Positions 1 through 14,600 of a stretch of 64,000 nucleotides of DNA are shown piece by piece; position 1 is the first letter of the stretch, and each line of letters opens with the position of its first letter. The translations under genes and the position numbers were made by a program. Under the pieces are notes generated by a model. That model ran no database searches. It had not been told where the DNA came from and saw only the letters and a list, made by a program, of their open reading frames with translations. The DNA comes from Dermatophagoides farinae (taxonomy: Eukaryota; Arthropoda; Arachnida; Sarcoptiformes; Pyroglyphidae), in NCBI RefSeq assembly GCF_024713945.1, contig NC_134680.1, forward strand, positions 5,205,501-5,269,500, given 5' to 3'.

Positions 1-1267
1 TATAAGACTATTTTTTTTGTTTATGATGCGTCTTATAGTCGCGATTTTAGGGTAATTGAATTTGTGTGTGTGTGTGTGTTGTATGTTTACAATCTTGAAA
101 ATAAATTAACAAACAAATAAAGATATACAGCGAAAAATTTGTAAAAAAAATTAAGCATCGATTACAGATAGATAAATTTGTTGCGTATCAATTGATTGAT
201 GATTTTTTGTTTTGTTTACATATGGTCGTTCTTCATATAATCAACAACAAAAAAAATAACCAAAATAGATAGTGGGTGTTTATGTTGTCGTTTTTTTTTC
301 GATAAAAAGCTCGTATTTTTCACTTGATTATTGCATGAATAAATGAATGCAAAAATTGTTGTCCGCTGTCTAATAAATTCCTATGATGATAATGAAAACA
401 TCTACAAACATTCATATAAAACAACAAGAACAAAATTGAAAAAAAACACACCAAAAAAAACAAACAAACAAATGCAATATGACTATGACTGTCATGTATT
501 ACCCATTACACACATATAATGTGAACAAAATGAATTCAAAATTCATGATTCAAAACACACACCACAACACCATGATATAGAAGAATAAAAAATGATGGGA
601 TTTGTTTCACTTTGTTTTTCTTGTATGATGAATGATGGTAACGGTGATGATGATGATGATGATTATCGTTACCGAATTGAATTTTTTTTTCTTTTGCTGC
701 TGTCGCATAATAAATAAATCTCACTATAATGAAGGAAATGAATGTATAGATGGATGGTGTGTATGTTTGTGTGTTCACCATCATATATTCATTTAGTTTT
801 GAGGTTTCCGGTTCGTTTGGTTTAGTCATCATCATCATGATCATCGTGATGATCATTATAAACCTGGATGGTTGGTTGGTTGGATGAAATTTTTCATTTT
901 TGTTTTTTCTTGTTTCTCGCCATTGCATAATGGGGTATGAATTTTTGTTTTAACGAAGAAAAAAAAATTAATTGCATCATTGATGCGAATGATAGAAACA
1001 CACTAGGGTGAAAACGGAAATTCATTGTCCAAATATAAAAAATAGGTAAAACCGGGAGCCAGGAAAAAAATACAGGGTAGGTCTATTAATTAGAAACCTG
1101 GTTTTTTTTGTTGTCGGCAAAGTTATAATGATGATAATCAACGAAATGATGAAAAAGAGGAGAAAAAAACTTTTAGTAACTCTTGTCATTTGCAATCTTC
1201 TTCATTGACGATTTGTACTGAACTTTTTTTTTCTTTCACATGAAACATGATGATGAGAGGAAAAGAT
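1..1267. other. Intergenic, repeat-rich DNA
   Basis: No gene recognised. It holds a TG run near 62-79, A/T homopolymers and ATG/CAT triplet runs near 640-665 and 825-860. The only long frame here (536-928, minus strand) is driven by the His-coding triplet repeat. The 3' UTR of the acyl-CoA synthetase gene presumably lies in the right part. Confidence 0.6.
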
Positions 1268-4200
1268 TTATCTAGTTGTAGTAGACGTTGTTGTTGTCGT
1301 CGTTGTACGATTAGGTTTATATTGTTCCAATTCTTTATAAAGCATTTGTATTTCTTTTTCAAAATGTTTACTGATGGCATTCCGCTGATGTAATTCATTC
1401 ATTCATTCATTATTATATATATAAAACAAATGCCAATGGATAACCACGATTTCGATCCATTAAAAAACAAAAAAAAACGAAACAAAAGAAAGGGAGAAAG
1501 AGAGAACAAACGATACATTAATTTGGGTTAATTAATTAATTAAATACCACCAACATGTCGGTGAACACAACATGAAAAACAAATGGCTTGTATATATATT
1601 GGCCAAATGATTATTATTTTGTTGGTATTATAAATCAACCAAGTATATATGATCATTCAGGAAATATGATCTAGCTAACAAATATTTGTTATTCTAAATG
1701 AATCACTTACCTTAGATTTTAATGTTGGTGTCAATAGTCCTTCTTCGATTGTGAACGGTGACTTTTTCACATAGATATTTTTAGGTAATTCAAACGATTT
1801 TAGATCGGCTGTTTGTCCAACACGTTTTAGATCATTGATAATTAATTCTTTTAATTGATTTTTTGGTAATGGTTGGCTATTCAATTGATCTTCTGTCCAT
1901 TCTATTAATGGCAGTTGAATATGAAATCGATGGTCTAATGATTGAATAAAATCTAAATCCGGTACGACGATAGCAATCAACATTGATTTAAATCCATCAC
2001 CGTAAATAAATATCTGCTGCACATATTGACTATTGATCAGGATGTTTTCAATCTTTTCCGGTGCAATATATTCGCCTTGTGATAGTTTAAAAATGTTCTT
2101 TTTACGATCAATTAAACGAAGTGTACCTTCCGCGCTCCAATAACCAATATCACCGGTATGTAGCCAACCATCATTATCTAATATTTCCGCTGTTTGTTCG
2201 GGCATTTTATAATAACCTTGAAATACGACCGGTCCTTTGACTAGAATTTCACCACGTCCATCACAACTATTATATCCCATATCTGGTACATCAGCTAATT
2301 TAACAATAGAACCAACTAATGGTGGTCCAACATGTCCAGTAGTTTCATCACCCATCAATGTTGCTGTACATGGTCCAACGCATTCCGTTTGGCCATAACC
2401 TTCGGATATCTTTTTCAAACGAAAAAAAAACAAAACAAAAAACACCATTACGAGATCATAAAATCCATTAAGATTATATTTGAATGTTTCGAAAAAAAAG
2501 TCTGAATAAAATAATAAAAAATGAAATAAAATGTTTCAACTTACCACACAACCAATGGCTACACGAAGAAAATCAAGAACATCAGCACTAAGCGGTGCTG
2601 AACCTACACATATCAAACGTAAACGAGAACCCATATTCTGTCGGACACGATCAAATACTATACGATCCCAGATGGTATTGTTACGGATCACGTGTCTAGC
2701 CAAATCTTTACGTTTCTGTCTATATGCCCAATGTAATAGGCAACGTTTTAGAATATTGTTACGAACTTTAGCATAGATTGCATCATAGATACGATTCAAT
2801 AAACGTGGTACAGCTGCAAAGAAACAGAACAACCAGAAAAATAGAAAAAATAACATTATCATCAATATCATCATCATTAGACAATCACACAAAGAAATAT
2901 AGAAAGAGAACATATAAAATCGATCGATTTCTATATACACTGAGAATTTAATGGAAATTCACTTCAATCTCATAACTCATCAACATCATAGCTAAAAAAC
3001 AAAATCTATGGATTCTATCATTATGGAAATTAGGTTTTTTTTCTCATATGTCTCTTTCTCGTGTTCAGAGGTAATTTTTTTTTGCGGTCAAAAAAATTTC
3101 AAATTATCGTCAACGAACACACACTTACCCAACATGATTGTTGGTCGTATGATTAGAATTTCCGCTGCAAGCTGTCGTATGTCACCCGAATAATAGACAA
3201 CTTTACCACCTTCTATAAAAACGGCAGCCTAATGGAATTATGATCATGGGAACAAAAAAAAAATTTGCGTAAAAATAAGATGATTATTCAAAATGGACAA
3301 AATGACACAAAGGAGAAAGGAGAGAGAGAGATGAATTTAAACATATAATATATACCTCACCGATACGTTGAAACATATGTGCTAATGGTAATATGGAAAT
3401 CATTGTATCATCAACGGTTGCATGTTGATCCATTAGATGTATACAAATGGCCGCAATACTTGCAATAACATTCTCATGTGTTAATATTACCCCTTTCGGT
3501 GTACTAGTTGTTCCGCTTGTATAACAAATTACAGCTAAATCACTGATTTTTGGTTTCTAATAATAATAATAATTCAATAAATTAATTTTCAATGTAAATC
3601 AAACAGACACAGAAACTTGATTAACTTACATGATCATCAGCGATAGGATTGCTTGAGCCAATCTTTTCAATATCAGCCAATATATGTAATTGAAAACCTT
3701 TATCCATCACTTGAAAATGGAAGAAAAAACAAATAATATTGTGCATGTTTAAACATTCCATTTGCATAAATGTAGCACACGTACCTTTTTTTCGCATTTC
3801 CATCGTAATTTTCTTATCACTTTTCATCCAAATCAAATGTTTTAGATGATGAAATTGTTTGGATTGTTCAAGTATACGATCCAAACGTTCAATATTATCA
3901 CAAGCAATGATTGTTAATTCAGTCTGATTAGCAATAAATGATGCTATATTTGGACCTAATGTATCATATATCGGTACAATCACTAATGAATGTCGATAAC
4001 ATGCATATTCAATCAATGTATATTCCATACAATTGATCGAATAAATCCCTATGAATGATTGTCGTGGTTGTAGACCAAATTGTACTAGTAAACCATCGGA
4101 TATATGTTGCGTACGTCTTACTACATCACCATAATTAATCCAATCGACAGTATTTGTAGCCGTATTCATTTGACCAAGACATTTTCCATTTTCTATACAA

Positions 4201-4942
4201 AAAAAAATTTCATATTTTCAACAACAATGAAAATAAGGTGTAGATTAGACTAACTAGATTGTCGATGGCCACGATCAAATATATCGTTCAAGGTTTTAAC
4301 CTGTTCATATTGATATGTATACAAAGTACGTTTATGTTCCAATTGTTTGGATATACGCTCTACTGGATTATCCTGAGATTTGAAAAATGAAAATAAAAAT
4401 AAATGACCAATCAATGAAAGGAAATCCGCATTTCAGCAATACAATCCGTTCAAGATTAAAATCATTCATGCATTTCAGAAAATTTTTTCATTTACCTTGT
4501 ATGGTATTGACTGATTCTGGTAATCTAATCCTTTACCCAAATAACGTATCGATGTTTTATTCATCATTGATGATGATGATGATGATGATGTTGATGGAGA
4601 GGAACCGGATGATGATGATGATTGTGATGAATCATTAATGGTGGCCAATGGTGAAATTTGGCCATTTTTTTCAGATGATTTTCTCATCATCATAATAATT
4701 CCACAATAAAGTATTAATGTTATTATGGTCACTATTAGAATGGTGAAGAAAATTAATTGATAAGAATAATTGAATGGATGATCAACAATTTCATTCGATG
4801 GTGATTGGTTTGAATGATGAGTGGATGAAAGTTGTGAAAAAACAAAATTTATATTGATCCATATGATAAGTATCAATGATGATGAGATCATTCGTAATGA
4901 TGATTGATAATAATAATAATAATAATAAGGGTTTGAAAACAT
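1268..4942 (-). CDS. ACSL: Long-chain acyl-CoA synthetase (ACSL1/5/6 type)
   Basis: Activates long-chain fatty acids to acyl-CoA with ATP, via an acyl-AMP intermediate, on ER or outer mitochondrial membranes. Nine exons read in order on the minus strand: 4942-4496, 4372-4255, 4192-3785, 3709-3630, 3556-3356, 3228-3129, 2813-2545, 2409-1711 and 1384-1268. They join in frame to 812 residues. The AMP-binding P-loop YTSGTTSTPKGV lies near residues 363-374. SEGYGQTEC near 543-551 is the ACSL1/5/6 form rather than the ACSL3/4 form. The FACS signature region starting DGWLHTGD and containing IDRKKNIFK is near 620-655. The N terminus is longer than usual, with hydrophobic segments near residues 18-36 and 63-84; the second is the likely membrane anchor. 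The first Met is followed by a seven-Tyr run encoded by a triplet repeat, so Met18 is an equally possible start. The C terminus ends in a Thr-rich tail. The family is certain; the exact start is not. Confidence 0.9.
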
Positions 4943-7900
4943 TCGAATCGAAAATCGTTGTATTCACTCAAGCATCGTGTGCCCAGAGCTGGGAATTTTT
5001 TGTTTTTGGCAATAAAGTTTGTTTAGGTCGAAATTTGAAAATCGAATTTTTCGTTTATATTTTTTTTTCTTCTAATTTTATTGGAAGCTCGACGGATTTT
5101 TTTTCAAAAGAAAAATTTTCTTGTATGTTTGAAGGAAATGTTTGGCATATTAATACATTTTGCATATACAGGTTATATTTGTCGACAGAAAAAAAATGAT
5201 GATGTTGCTAAATGGATCGAAATCGAAATCAATCAATAATATATAAGAAACACACAAGAATGATTGTCATATATTATATGTGCACACAAAGTTGAAAAAT
5301 TGAAAAATGAAAAAGTCACAATTTTTCTCTCTTTTCACTTAAAAAAAAAAATCTCACACCTTGACGATAAATTTTTCATTTTTCATTTCATGTGGCCTCA
5401 ATTAATATTATTCAATGTTTTTCAATGTCAGCCACAAAGGTTGTTGTTGTAATTGTTGTCTCTGTTATGGAACAAAAATTTTTCAAAATTGAAATTATAT
5501 TTGATTTGATTGAATTGTGTGCGTGTGATGAGGATATTGAATAATTGGCAGGTGACCCAATTATTATTGAGTCACACACACCCACCCATTAGAAAAAATA
5601 TGATAATAACAATAATAATAATCGAAAAAAAAAAGAAAACATAGGCTCAAAAACCCGAAAAATTGTATATATATATTGATGGTGGTTGTAGTTGTTGTTG
5701 TTGTTGTTGTTGCAGTTACTGTTGGAACGTATAAAAAAAAATCGGACGCATAGAATACCAAATGTCATTCATTCTTATTGCGCCATTCACAAAAAAACAC
5801 ACACATACGATTGGCAGTGGTATAGCTAGATGATTTCGGTAGTGGATATTTTTTTTTCATCGTTAAAATTAGAATTGCATACCGATGGAATGTTCTCTGA
5901 GGTAGTGGTATGTAAACGGGGTTTATATTATCACGGCGGGTTTGTGGAAAAATTATCCGGTATAAATTTATGGGTGTTTTGAGAGAGATCAGGCTGATTG
6001 ATTTCGAATATTCTAGTTGGATTTTCAAAATGAAAAAAAACATGCTTTGTTTTGTGTCCGCCCGGTTTTTTCGGTGATAATGATGAAATTTGAGAATTTC
6101 CACTATTTCAACATTTTTTTTCTTCTATGTTTGTCGTACAATTGTTGACAATTGTTAATAACGATCGTCAAATCAATCACGGAATGAATAAATGAAAATG
6201 GCTGAATTAGTGATCAATTGAATAATAATATAATTCTCATCTTGGTAATATAATCGAATTCGGAATTGTTAATTTAATAATTTTTTGTTCAGGTTTGATC
6301 ATGTACGTGTGTGTGGTGGTGGTGGTGGTAATTTCTTTTTTTTTTTTTTTGAATGTAGAATATTCTCATCATGCTCATCACCACCATCATCATCGATGAT
6401 GATGATAATAATTTCCAATTTTTTTTTTGTTCATATGAAAACCCGCCTCGAATTCGAATAACCAGAGAAAAAGAGAGTGAAAAAAAAGAAAAACCGATTA
6501 CCCAGTGTGTTGTTTTGTCTCTCTCTCTCTTTATGAAAACCAAAAAATTCTACCATTTTGTCCGATAATAATGAAACAAATATAAAAAAAAACGGTAAAG
6601 AAAAAAAAAGCGAAAATGAATATTGGTGATGATGTCCGTATTTTTTTTTTGTTTTTTTTGTTTTTTTTTTGTTTCTCTTTATCAAATGATGATGCTTTTG
6701 GATCGAATGGAAAATTGAAATGAACGAAAAAAAAAATACGAACATTCGAATGATTTCGTGATTTGCATGTTTGATTGAAAACGTTATTCGTTCATGTGTT
6801 GTGTGTGTGTGTATGGGCGAGTTGAAGGAATGGCCATCATTTTTTTTCTGTTTGTTCGTTTAGTTGATGTGTTCGATGATTTAGATACGATTCTCTTTTC
6901 AGGGTTCCAAAAAAAAAGTCTTTGTGGTCTCTCTTATGGCCAGATTCTCAGAGGTGTATTTTTTTTACAAAGTCCGATCACATACAAAATACATGAATTT
7001 TTTTTTCATTTTATAGCCAAAACGTTATCATTATTGCAGCATTGTCCGATATTGTAAAAATCAACAACAACAACAACAAAAATGGTTCTGGATCTTTGTC
7101 TGTATTGTGACTAAACTGAGAACTGTTAAAATTATTATTATTATTATTATTACTATAATCGATTTTGGAAAGAAAAAAAATGTTTGTTGTGTAGATCTTA
7201 GATACAGTGCAGATTCTGTGCATGTGTGTGGGTGTGTGTGTGCGAAATTCTATAGAATGAAAAAAAAACCAATCGAATTTTCTTAGGTTTCGATCACAAC
7301 GATATTTGATGTTTGATTATCTGACCTTTTTCTGTACATGTGTAAGTGTATTCAAAGATGAATATTTGAGAAAAGTGATTTATCACTTTATATGCTACTT
7401 TATGTATGTATTGACAACAACAACAAAAACAATGAAAACTAAAAATTCACAAATCAAAAATAAACAAACAATTCAAATATTCATTCGACACTCATACACA
7501 TACACACACACAGGTGATATCGATCAGATCAAAAATCCGGATCGATTGATCGATTATTTTTCAATTGTTTTTTTTTCACTTTCTCATAACGAAAAAAAAA
7601 ACATTTCTTGAAGACATAATAATAATGGAATTATAAATTGTCCCTGTGTGTGTGTATGAGTGTGTGAGTGAATGAAACGATCCATCTTCCAGTTTGACAT
7701 AATGATTTTTTTTCTTTACTTTTGATTCTGATGTATCGATTTATTTTTTTTTATTATTTCGGTATTCTTGGAATTCTTGGTCGATTCATTCATTCATTCA
7801 TTTTTTTTTTTTTTGTAAAAAGATTCACTTTTTTTTGATTTTTGTCGTCGTTGTCGTTGTTGTCATTGTTGTTGTTGTTGTTGTTGTTGTTGTCAAACAT

Positions 7901-8433
7901 TTACATCCATATTTATGGAATGGGGGAAAAAAAATGAAATATACATTCGTTGAGTAAATAATCACCATTCATCACCTTTTTTATCAATTTTTTTCACTTT
8001 TTTTCATGTGTTTTGTTTCGGAATGTTTTTTTTTTTTGAATTCACAGCCAAAACAAAAAATTTTCAAGTTTTAAAATTCAAAAAGAAAATTTCTTTTCAA
8101 TTCAATTCAATTTTTTTTTTCATTTGATAAAAAAAATTTTTGAAATTGAAAAAAATGATAATATTTACCTTAGGTTTGACAGGTTGACAAACACACACAC
8201 ACACACACACACACGCAAGAATGAGTCAAAATAGTCATTCGAATCAAATCTAATATCGTATATGACCACCATTGAAAAGGTCGTATTCTGTATTCGAAAT
8301 GAAAAGAATTTTCCAGGTGGTTTCAAAACAGTGATAATATAATGATAATATATGGTAGAGAAATGATGTTGATGTGATGATGAATTAAATTATTCATAAT
8401 ACAAAGTAAATGAATTGAATCATGAAAATAAGG

Positions 8434-8462
8434 GAATGAATGAATGAATGAATGAATGAATG
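8434..8462. repeat. AATG tetranucleotide array
   Basis: About seven perfect copies of a four-base unit in intergenic DNA, followed at 8485-8494 by a C run. Confidence 0.8.
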
Positions 8463-9030
8463 GATAGGAACAGAATTTGATTCTCCCCCCCCCCCAAAAA
8501 AAAGAAGAAAAAAATCTAGAATTTCTGGACTTGGTTATGAGTGTGTGTGTGTGGTGGGCCACATTGTAATTGAATGAATACAGCCAATGGAAAAAAAAGT
8601 TCTGATGTTTTTGTTTTTGACAACATAAATTCTCACAATGCAACCCGGATAAATTCCCGGCATTTTATCCGCTTTCACTTTCTCTGGTTGTTATTTTCGT
8701 TATTATTGTTGTTGTTGTTGTTGTTGATTATATCTCATCAATATACTCATTCTGTTGTGTTTCTATTATGTTGGTTGGTATTTTAATTAATAATAAATGT
8801 ATAACCAGAATTTTGATATGGATTCACTAACCGAAAACAGAAAATTCGAATGGGATTCCTCATCATCAAGGGAAAAAAACAGTGTGTGTGTGTGTGATCC
8901 ATTCATATACAATGTATTATTTTTTTCTAATATTCGAATATTCATCAATGATTAGAACATACAAATAAACCAACCGATGAAAACGCCCACAAACTACTTC
9001 ACTGTCCCATCCATTCAATTATCCATTCTC

Positions 9031-9054
9031 GAGAGAGAGAGAGAGAGAGAGAGA
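9031..9054. repeat. GA dinucleotide microsatellite
   Basis: Twelve perfect GA units in intergenic DNA. Confidence 0.85.
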
Positions 9055-9555
9055 ATGTGATGAAAGTTTTTTTTTTGGAATGTTAATGAATAATAATAAT
9101 AACTTGTATATATGTGGCTATTCCGGGTTACATAGTGTTATTCGCGATTCTCATCTTCATCATCATTCTGATCATTCTGATGATGATGAAGATGATGAAG
9201 ATGATGATGAAATGAATTATGGATGAATGATCAATTCATAGCTATATGAAAATAAATAGCATCACTATTTTTTTTTCTTGGACGATCCGATTAACAGCAG
9301 TAAAGTTCAGTACATAGATTAGATTCTTGTAAAAAAAAGTAATGATAATAATTATCATATATATAATAATAATGAAAAAGATGATTATTACATCATATAT
9401 GAACGAATCATTCCATTTCCAATTTGTTCAGGACATTTAAATCCTCAGAGAAGAAGATTGACAATTTTTTCCAAATTCGAATACAAACAGCAAAAAAAGA
9501 GAAACAACAACAACCAAATCAATAACGAATGAAAAACCGAATTTGATTGTCAAAA

Positions 9556-9587
9556 GTTTCGTTTCGTTTCGTTTCATTTCATTTCGG
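9556..9587. repeat. TTTCG/TTTCA pentanucleotide array
   Basis: Six or so tandem five-base units, the last ones with G changed to A. Intergenic. Confidence 0.8.
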
Positions 9588-11641
9588 GTTCATCTTTATT
9601 AGTTAGTTTTATCATCATCGTCATTATTAACATGAACTAAAATGTTCGATTTGACTTTAGCCAACTTTAAGCCAAATATTGAGATAGATAGATTGGGGCA
9701 ATCAACATGATGAGCCAATCATTGTAATGTAGAATTTTGTGTCAAAATCTTGTATACCAGCATGTTATATATATATGTGTGTGTGTGTGTATGTTTGTAT
9801 TGTTCCTGGATCGAAATCCCAATAATAATAATAATGATGATGATGATGGGAATCTGAATCCCAGAAATTGAAGCCACACACAAGCAGGAAATAAAGGCAA
9901 GTGTTTTAACCCCTCTCCTAATTCTCTCCCATCAGTTCCGAATGTTTCCAAATTATTCGGGATTTAGATTTTCCACAATTCCATCCAGCCAATCAGATTC
10001 GGATTCAAGAAAAATCCCAATTATGAATGGATACAATTTGTTGTTATGGTTGTCGTGCTGTCAACATCATCATCATCATCATCATCATCTTGTCTGCTTT
10101 GTTTTTGGTTATTTGCAAAGAAACATTGTTGACAACCTAATAACCAACAACCAACCAACCAACCAACCAACATCCGTTATTGACAGTTTACAATCACCAT
10201 CCTGATGATGATGATGATGTTCGTTAATGATAATGACGATGGGTGTGAACGCATGTTTTTTTCTATTCAAATCAAATCGACAAAAACAATTTTCTCTGAT
10301 TGATTTCTCGAAAACAAAAAATTTACCACTGAATGAATGAAAATGAATGAAAAAAGAATGAGAAAAAATCTTTCCCGAAAATTTATCCATCAACCATATT
10401 GTTACTTTTTTTAGCGATGAACAAAAACAGCAACAAAAAAAAACTTATTTTGAAAATCAATTTTCTGTTCTCTCGTTTCGCTGTTTTCACACATTTTCAA
10501 TGCGATGACATTGAATTATTTCTTATTTTTTTGAACTTTTTTTCCCCCCCCCAAAAAAAGAAAATTGATTTTTGTTGTTGTCACTCGCATTCGCACACCC
10601 ACACACACATACACACATTGTAATTTCAACACTTTATTATTACACACTTCCAGTACACTGGAACGGTCCAGGAAAACGAAAATGAAAAAAAATATAAACC
10701 AAGTCATTTTGTTTGACATGACATGTTCATGTTAATGATGGTTACTGTAGTTTATGTTGTCGTTGTTGTTGTTGTTGTTGTTGTTGCTGCTGCTGCTGCT
10801 GGATCAGTGTCCATTTCATCTTATATGTTTAGATGACAATTTTCTCATATTTTTTTTTTTCACTGGATTGACCATCTGGCATTGGGATTGGTTGTTGTCG
10901 TTGTTGTTGTTGTTTTTGGTGTTTTCTTTGTGTTTTTTTTTTTTTTTTTTTTTTTGCTAATGCCAAGTAAGGAACTTTAGACTTTTGACGTCTGTATGTG
11001 TTTGTAAATTTATACATTTTTTTTGATTCCTTATGATAATAATAATAAAATAATGGTGATGATAATTTGTTTGAAAGTTTTTTTTTATTCTTTTCGCTTC
11101 TATTTTTTTTTTTTTTTTTTTGAAACACTCAGTTTGATGATGATGGTTGTTAGATCGGATTCTATGTCAGAGCGAAATTTCTCTCAATTTTCTGGTGCTA
11201 TAATGATTAATGGCTATAATTTGCTTCTTGTTGTTGTTATTATTTTCCGGATTCTATTTTTTTTTTGTTTCATATTCCGTTCGGTCGGTTTTTTTTTTGT
11301 TGTTGAAAACACCAACCATTTTTATCCACTGTAGCCGTTTAATTTGGGTTTTCTTTTGCAACTTTTGTCACTTTTGTCGCAATGATATAAATCCAAGATT
11401 CAATAAAATTATAGTTATCAACAACAACGACGACGACAATTATAATAAACACGGCTGTTGTCCTGGTTGTTGTTGTTGTTGATTTTATTTTTTATGATTA
11501 TTACATTTCTGATCTAATAAAAACCAAATTTTTCACTTTTTCAGCATTTTTTTTTTATTTTTAGTAAATCAAAAATAAACATATATAAAACAATGATAAG
11601 AAAATTATTACAGAAAAAAAATCAATCAATCCATCAATCAA

Positions 11642-14600
11642 TCAATATGATGATGATGATAGACTTAATAAATTATGGTGATTCTCCGATGTTGTTGATG
11701 TTGATGATGATGGACCATGAATTATATCCGGTGGTTCAGTTGCCATCATATACCATTGATGATCATTCGATTGATTACCATTATCGGCTATTGATTTTTG
11801 TAAATTTGATGAATGATAAGTGTTAATCATTGATGAGCTTGTTATTGTTCGTTGTTGATGTCTTTGCCATTGACATTGTAATTGTTTATTGAATTCTTTA
11901 TCATCATCGCCATTGTTGTTGTTGTTATGTTTCAAACGGAAACGACGTAGTTTACGAATATTATCATCAATCAATGCCAGATTCGATGAATGTTGATCCA
12001 ATTGTCGTGCACGTGCATAATGAAACATTGCATTATCGAATTGACCACCAAAATGATATATCACAGCTAAATGTAAATGTGCACGTGGCTGACATTCATC
12101 CAATTTGATTGCCATTTCATAGCTATATATTGCCAATGACCATAGATGTAGATCTTTTTGTATATCACCTTTTAATGTCCAAATTTGTGAACATCGTTTC
12201 ATGATTGTTGTTGTTTTCGAATAACCAATAGAACCACTATGAATTGGACAGTGATCCAATGCTTTCATTATTGATTCAAGAGCCTTTATTAAAATAAAAA
12301 AATTAAATGTGATTTTTGAAAAAAAATGTCCAAAGATACACCCACTAAAAAACACCTACCTTTTCACTACGATTAGTCATTGTAAATAATAAGGCTAATT
12401 GATGATGAAGATCCAAACGAAACAATTGATCATTATGATCATTATCATTATTAACATTTGAGATGAAATTAAATTCAGCAATCGATTCTGTAGGATTCTG
12501 TAAATGTTTTTGTTGTCGTCGTTGTTGTTGTTGTTGTTGTTGTTGAGATTTGTTGTTCATTGTCATTGTTGATGCCATTGTTATTAATGTTTCAAGTATC
12601 ACTTGAGCTTGATCAAATTGTTCTTCAAGTATAAGTAACTGTGCCTATAAATGATGATGATGATGATGATGAAAAAGAAAGAATGAAGAAAAATACATGC
12701 AGAGATTATTATTATTATTTCAATCAATCGGTTGAATTGTGATAAGCAACAACAACAACAACAACCATACAGCCTAATCGTGAATTCAATGTTTTCAATT
12801 CTGATATGACAGATAAAGAACAGTTTGAATGGCGTGTTTCATTCATTCATTCATTCATTCATTGCAATTGTATTTCACGCCACAATGATGATTGGTGTTT
12901 GTTTGTTTGTTTGCTGCTTCTTTGTTCGCTTCAATGATTCAATTTTTTTTTTTTTTTTTGGTTTTTCTTTCTCTCTCTGTCTGTCTCGAGATGGTTGATT
13001 AAGAAAAATAAGGATGAAAATTTGTCATTTCTCTTTTTTGCCAACAAATAAAGATGAACAGAAAATTATTTAATAACTCACAATAACAAAAACAACAACA
13101 ACAACAACAACAAATGACAAGTAAATCCAATGTTATATATGACCATGACAATCAAAATTTCTGTCATTCTTTCACATATATACGTTCATTGTTTTGGTGT
13201 GTATCTTTTTTTTGGGTGTTTCAGTGTTGTGTGATCAAAAAAAAAAGAATAACTAAACTAGGAAACTGATTAAGGAATTTGGTCAATTCCTAAAAGAAAC
13301 TGTCCAAATATCTATCCAAAATGCCTGAAGGACTTTGTTTATCAAATATGATCATCATCATCATCATCGTCATCATAACAATAATCATTGATTGCTTTTG
13401 CAATAAAGTTTCAATCGATGTCAAATTCTCGTTATATACACAGAAAGAGAATATTCTTATTTAGGTCGCATATAGAATCGAATTGAATTGAATGTAAATA
13501 TTTGTGACATATATGGAATTTGGACCATTTGACACAATAATTTTCATATGGTTACTGGTAATTTTATTGGCAAATATTATATGACGATCCGTTCATTTGC
13601 AATGTCATCAATTGAATGAATATAATTCTCATATATACTCACATAATGAATACTGGCCATATTTGATTGCATCTGTGGTCGTGAATTATGATTGATTATG
13701 GTCAATTGTTCTGGAATTGTTGTTGTTTGATGATGATGATGATGAATTTCAACTGAATGATTATCATTATTCAATTGGGATGATAATAACGACAACGATG
13801 ATGATGATTTATATAAAAGCTGATGATAAACACGACGTGCTAATTGTAATTTTGAACGTCGTAAATATAATGTACCCAATGAATCTAATGTGGTAGCATC
13901 TTGTCGTAATTTCATTGCTCTAAAATCAATCATTAGTATTTGGCATTTTTTTCGTTTCGTTTCGTTTTGAATTTGGAACACCATTTCGATACAATGTAAA
14001 TGGGAAAGAGAGAGAGAGAAAAAAAATGGCAAGAATTAATGGGTGATAATTGAATGATGACAATCTGCTGACTATGTGAATTTCTGCATTCATGAATTGT
14101 GCAAAGTGTGTGTGTGTGTGTGTGTGAAAGGAAAGAATGATTTTTTTATATTATTCCAACAACAAAACAAATTGCCTAATTTGCATTGGTGATTTTTTTG
14201 TTTGTTTTTCGCCATCGATTCTCAAAAAAAAATACAAACCTTTTATAAAAATATTCAGCACGATCAAATCGTTTCAATAATGTCAACAGATTGGCCATAT
14301 TAATTATTGCTATTTGATGTTCAGGTTTCAATTTGATTGCATGGCCATAATTTCTTTCAGCACTGGCCAATCGTCCGGTACGTTGTAAAAATGCACCATA
14401 ATTATTATAAAAATCTGCATTTCTACGCCGTAAACGTATTGCACGCCAATAAAAACGTTCGGCTATTAATTCATGACCTTTATGTGCATATAATGCAGCT
14501 AATGCTTCATAAGATTCAGCAAATTTTCTATCCAAACAAATGGAACGTTCCATCAATGCGATTGCTTCATTGGTTTGGCCACGTTTACTACATATATAAA

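Larger units (their letters stand above)
4943..11641. other. Intergenic, microsatellite-rich DNA
   Basis: 6.7 kb between two minus-strand genes. I see no conserved protein, tRNA or rRNA. Open frames here (for example 5765-6103, 6794-7057, 10754-10960) are runs of Phe, Leu, His or Lys encoded by homopolymers and triplet repeats. It contains many short TG/CA, GTT, ATG, AATG and GA arrays. The ACSL promoter should lie at the left edge and the TMTC 3' UTR at the right edge. Confidence 0.6.

Noticed and set aside
536-928. 130-residue minus-strand ORF
   Set aside because: Composition is Met/His/Tyr runs from ATG/CAT triplet repeats; no family resemblance and no splice context.
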